A stretch of 39,594 nucleotides of DNA from Marinobacter excellens HL-55 (lineage in GTDB: Bacteria > Pseudomonadota > Gammaproteobacteria > Pseudomonadales > Oleiphilaceae). The stretch spans positions 1 through 39,594 of the forward strand of contig LJZQ01000032.1 in NCBI GenBank assembly GCA_001314845.1. Direction: 5' to 3'. Positions 36,771-39,594 of the stretch are shown here, piece by piece. The notes under the pieces are model-generated. The model searched no databases. It worked only from the letters and a program-made list of their open reading frames with translations, and was not told where the DNA came from. The translations under genes and the position numbers were made by a program. Positions within the stretch are counted from its first letter, which is position 1. Each line of letters begins with the position of its first letter.

Positions 36771-38206
36771 AATCAGCAGCCCTGAAAAACCTTCTGACTC
36801 TTTTAACGCTGAATCTGTTCCTCGCTGCCTGCACCAGCTTGCCCAGCGAGCCACCCTCTCCCCAGATACCCGAGGCTGATCGCTGGCTATCACCGGAGGC
36901 GAACACGACGACGGTGCAGGCGCGTTGGTGGGATCTGTTTGAGGATCCGCTTTTGTCCGGTTTGATTCGCGACGCAGCAACGCAGAACCATGATATTCGT
37001 CTGGCAAAAGCGCGCCTGAAGGAAGTGCAAGCCGCTTATCGCCTGGAAACGGCCGACGGACTGCCATCGATCCAAGGCTCAGGCTCAGCGGTGCGCCAGT
37101 CCGCAAGTGAGAATGGTGCCAGCTTCATTCCGCCCGGCACAAGCGATGAACAGAATGTTTTTGGCATCGACTTTGGCGCGTCCTGGGAATTGGACTTTTT
37201 CGGCGCCCAGCGGGCCAGAGCGGAAGCTGCCCTGGCGCGCATCGAACGTCAGGAGTATCAGCAACAGGATGTGCTGCGCCTGGTGTTTGCCGAGGTCGCC
37301 CGCAACTACCTGCTGGTTCGCAGCGAGCAGAAGCGCCTGGCCGTTCTTGAGCGCAATGTCGCCCTACAGTTGGACACGCTGGAAATTGTGCAAGCACGTG
37401 CCGAAATCGGGCTGTCGCGGCAACTGGACGTAACCCGTGCAAAGGCCCAGTTAGAGCAGACACGTGCTCTGATTCCAGAAAGCCGCAGGCAGCAACAGCA
37501 GGCGGCCTATCAGTTGGCCCTGCTTACTGACCGGTCACGTGAAGCACTGACCGAGCAATTAATGACCACCCAGCCACTGCCAAGCGAGCCGGATGTTGTG
37601 CCCGTGGGACTTCCCTCCGAGCTTCTGCAGCGGCGGCCGGACATTCGCTCCGCTGAAGCACAATTGCGCGCCACCTTTGCGGATTGGCAGTCCGCACAGC
37701 GGGATCTATACCCTAGCTTCTCTCTGACCGGTTCAGCCGGACTGGAGTCCCTGACGATTGGAGAACTCCTGAAAGGCTCATCTGGCACCTGGGCCATCGG
37801 TGCGGTCCTTCGATGGCCGATCTTCCAGCAGGGTCGCCTGCGGGCGACGATCGATGTTCAGGAAGCCCGCAAACAGCAGGCCCTGATTCAGTATGAACGG
37901 ACAGTTCTCAGTGCTTTTCAGGAGGTTGGCAGCACCCTCATCAGCTACGGTGAAAGTCTGGCTATCCGGGCTCGACTGCAGAGTGCAGTGGAAGCGGCTC
38001 AAGAGTCGGCGGAACTGGCTGAAGGCCTTTATCAGCAGGGGCTCAGCAGCTTCATTGAGGTGCTTGATGCCAACCTGAGGCTGACGCAATCCGAAGACGA
38101 ACTGGTACGTGCCGAGACGCGAGCGCTAGTGGAATTGATCAACCTGTATCAGTCCCTGGGTGGGGGATGGGAGCAAGAAACAGTGGTGGCCGACGGAAGA
38201 ACGTGA
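36767..38206 (+). CDS. Outer-membrane efflux lipoprotein (NodT/OprM family)
   Basis: This TolC-like channel of 479 residues completes the tripartite pump. The signal peptide ends in a lipobox, LAAC, with the acylated cysteine at 22, so the protein is a lipoprotein. The two repeated outer-membrane efflux protein domains are present, with WWDLFEDPLLSGLI, a coiled helical barrel (about 60-210, 280-440), and the OprM-type LLQRRPDIRSAEAQLRAT motif. The ATG overlaps the RND stop as ATGA. The family partners with AcrA/AcrB-type components, as here. Confidence 0.95.
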   Translation: MKSAALKNLLTLLTLNLFLAACTSLPSEPPSPQIPEADRWLSPEANTTTVQARWWDLFEDPLLSGLIRDAATQNHDIRLAKARLKEVQAAYRLETADGLPSIQGSGSAVRQSASENGASFIPPGTSDEQNVFGIDFGASWELDFFGAQRARAEAALARIERQEYQQQDVLRLVFAEVARNYLLVRSEQKRLAVLERNVALQLDTLEIVQARAEIGLSRQLDVTRAKAQLEQTRALIPESRRQQQQAAYQLALLTDRSREALTEQLMTTQPLPSEPDVVPVGLPSELLQRRPDIRSAEAQLRATFADWQSAQRDLYPSFSLTGSAGLESLTIGELLKGSSGTWAIGAVLRWPIFQQGRLRATIDVQEARKQQALIQYERTVLSAFQEVGSTLISYGESLAIRARLQSAVEAAQESAELAEGLYQQGLSSFIEVLDANLRLTQSEDELVRAETRALVELINLYQSLGGGWEQETVVADGRT

Positions 38207-38259
38207 GTCATAATTTGAATAATCTGCTGCTGTGGGCGGCGCTGGAGTGAGGAAAAACG

Positions 38260-39015
38260 ATGATTTCAAGCAAAACACCCCCGATCCTTTTTGTTCCCGG
38301 TGCTTTGAACGGAGGCTCGGTGTGGCTTGATAATTTCATGGCCTATTTTGAGCAGCGAGGGTTCGAAGTTGACAGTCTGGACTTCCCCGGCCGTAGCTCG
38401 ACTGGATTAAGTCGACAGAAGCTAGCCCTGAGCGATTATCGTAAACACCTGGCTGCGAAAATCCGGAGCTTTGCTACTCCGCCGATACTTATCGCACACT
38501 CTCTGGGCGGACTGATCGCGCAGCAGGCTATGTATGATGCGCAGGTTTCTGCAGTGGCTTTGCTTTCTCCGGTACCGCCAGATGGATTGCTGCGCAGTAT
38601 GGTGTCTCTTACCCGTCGGTCCCCGTTGAGCGCTCTTAAAATGATTGCCGCAATCGCTGACGCCCGGGTAACCCGACACGCCGCTGCGCCGTCTGGCATG
38701 TTCTCAGAGACATCGGACCCGGAGGGCATGGCTGAGATGACCGCAAACCTTCGCAGCGAATCCATGCTCGCATTGACCCAGGCGCTTTATCAGCGGTTGC
38801 CTGGGCAAAAAGCGCAGGTACCAATCCATTTTTGGGGAGCGACGGGCGATTTCATAATTCCTGCTGCTGAGGTACAGCGCGCGGCAAAGTTATACGATGC
38901 GCCGGTTACCATCTACGAAGGGATGAGCCACGCATTCCAGGTCGAAAGAGACTGGCAGCAAATTGCCTCTGACATCTTTACGTGGCTCGAAACAAGTTTT
39001 AACTGGAAGACCTGA
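38260..39015 (+). CDS. Alpha/beta hydrolase
   Basis: This soluble hydrolase has 251 residues. The nucleophile elbow AHSLGG contains S81, with D197 in ATGDFIIP and H224 in GMSHAF completing the triad in normal order. The oxyanion-hole region is FVPGALNGGS near the N-terminus. It resembles lysophospholipase/esterase types, but the substrate is unknown. GAGTGAGGA lies just before the ATG. It starts 53 bases after the channel gene with no visible terminator, so it may be co-transcribed with the pump and could modify a substrate or toxic ester. Confidence 0.88.
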   Translation: MISSKTPPILFVPGALNGGSVWLDNFMAYFEQRGFEVDSLDFPGRSSTGLSRQKLALSDYRKHLAAKIRSFATPPILIAHSLGGLIAQQAMYDAQVSAVALLSPVPPDGLLRSMVSLTRRSPLSALKMIAAIADARVTRHAAAPSGMFSETSDPEGMAEMTANLRSESMLALTQALYQRLPGQKAQVPIHFWGATGDFIIPAAEVQRAAKLYDAPVTIYEGMSHAFQVERDWQQIASDIFTWLETSFNWKT

Positions 39016-39299
39016 CGCCATGGGAATATCTGTCAAAACATCAACTCGCGGAAAACTCTAATCAGCCTTGTAACCAAAACAGGGACGTTTACATCCATTA
39101 AACGCCTACAATTTGCTCTGTAGGTGATGCTCGATAAACTCGCTTTGATTAGCTAGAACGAGCGGGATAGAAAGCCCAGATTCGAATGTTCGCTTTTGTT
39201 TGGCGACTGGAGGAGCTTGATCGAAACCCGAGGGTGATCATCGACCGGGGCTGGCAGCGTCTGCGGCATCCATAGGAACAAAGGACGCAAGTTACGCAG
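39016..39299. other. Spacer after the hydrolase gene
   Basis: About 285 bases contain no supported gene. A weak 6-bp inverted repeat (CCTACA at 39105-39110, TGTAGG at 39119-39124) has no T-run. A 29-codon frame at 39186-39275 has no recognisable match and is not called. The stretch lies 3' to a recombinase remnant and may be island-border DNA. Confidence 0.5.
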
Positions 39300-39509
39300 C
39301 TAGATCTCAATACTCTCAGCTATTTCCAAAGCATCCTCGACCTCGACACCAAGGTATCGCACGGTGCTCGACATATTTGTGTGTCCCAACAGCAACTGGA
39401 CGGCTCGAAGATTCTTTGTCTTCTTGTAGATTAATGTCGCTTTGCTGCGTCTCATTGAGTGGGTTGCGTAGACTGAAGGATCAAGTCCAATACTGGTGTC
39501 AATGGCCAT
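39300..39509 (-). pseudogene. Truncated tyrosine recombinase (phage-type integrase C-terminus)
   Basis: Sixty-nine codons encode the C-terminal catalytic part of a tyrosine site-specific recombinase. The box II HxxR is H17-R20 in THSMRRSKA, the second His is H43 in LLLGHTN, and the nucleophile Tyr is Y52 in VRYLGVEVEDAL. The N-terminal half, including the first catalytic Arg, is missing. The coding sequence breaks right where IS-like repeats begin (39515). The apparent ATG start is therefore accidental. It was probably interrupted by insertion of a mobile element whose body continues past the window edge. It signals past integration activity in this segment. Confidence 0.8.
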
Positions 39510-39514
39510 TTATT

Positions 39515-39551
39515 TTGACCCACCTTTGGCCAATAAAATTGACCCACCTTT
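39515..39551. mobile_element. Direct repeats resembling an insertion-sequence terminus
   Basis: Two identical 13-base copies of TTGACCCACCTTT (39515-39527 and 39539-39551) are spaced 24 bases apart. Repeated short motifs near the tip are characteristic of IS21-family ends, where the transposase binds several copies. The recombinase coding sequence stops immediately beside them. Family assignment is tentative because the body of the element lies outside the window. Confidence 0.55.
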
Positions 39552-39594
39552 CATAGTCTAGCTTGTAGATTTCTGTTTCAGTCGATAGCTTTCT

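Noticed and set aside
39186..39275. 29-codon frame beginning MFAFVWRLEELDR
   Set aside because: GGAGGAG occurs inside it rather than before it, and nothing recognisable is encoded. It may be a gene fragment but cannot be supported.

Overview
The window reads as an ordinary chromosomal stretch from a marine gammaproteobacterium, most likely Marinobacter or a close relative. This is an inference from protein style: the thrS-infC-rpmI order, the TAXI-type TRAP transporter, fadH, a DUF1329/Asp-box/RND cluster and two Arabinose_bd-type AraC regulators. No rRNA gene is present. Most genes from 1 to about 28 kb lie on the minus strand.

Layout. 1-2.8 kb: rpmI, infC (ATT start) and thrS, with a tRNA-Thr anticodon-arm look-alike in the thrS leader. 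2.9-6.6 kb: a TAXI-TRAP solute importer made of a binding protein and a fused permease, separated by a 13-bp hairpin and closed by a terminator. 6.7-11.9 kb: DUF1329 protein, Asp-box (Ycf48-like) protein and an RND/MMPL exporter, probably one envelope lipid or hydrophobe export module. 12-15.9 kb: pepN, then the coupled DUF1315 and DUF2797 genes. 15.92-16.05 kb: a complete-looking, unannotated small-RNA gene on the plus strand, with a consensus -35, a Fur box over the spacer and -10, an 89-nt transcript with a 5' hairpin, and a rho-independent terminator. 16-18.7 kb: a nadK, metallophosphatase and rhomboid operon. 18.7-22.2 kb: a coiled-coil Cys-rich protein and fadH, with a divergent AraC regulator. 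23.4 kb: tRNA-Asp with a consensus promoter and a run of 13 G after its 3' end. 23.6-25.8 kb: a second AraC regulator divergent from a MaoC-like hydratase. 25.8-30.5 kb: a sensor kinase/FixJ-type response regulator pair and a Lon-family protease. 30.7 kb: a PilZ-like protein.

From about 31.35 kb the character changes. A flavodoxin-type oxidoreductase gene is cut off at its 5' end, and about 330 bases of non-coding DNA follow. Next come a tripartite RND efflux operon (divergent TetR repressor, periplasmic adaptor, inner-membrane pump, outer-membrane lipoprotein channel) and an alpha/beta hydrolase. The window ends in a truncated tyrosine recombinase abutting 13-bp direct repeats that look like the end of an insertion sequence. 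The efflux block is therefore probably an acquired or rearranged segment.

The items most worth following up are the Fur-controlled small RNA at 15957-16045, the thrS anticodon mimic at 2783-2803, and the DUF1329/Asp-box/RND module. All family names come from recognising motifs by eye; no database search was run.
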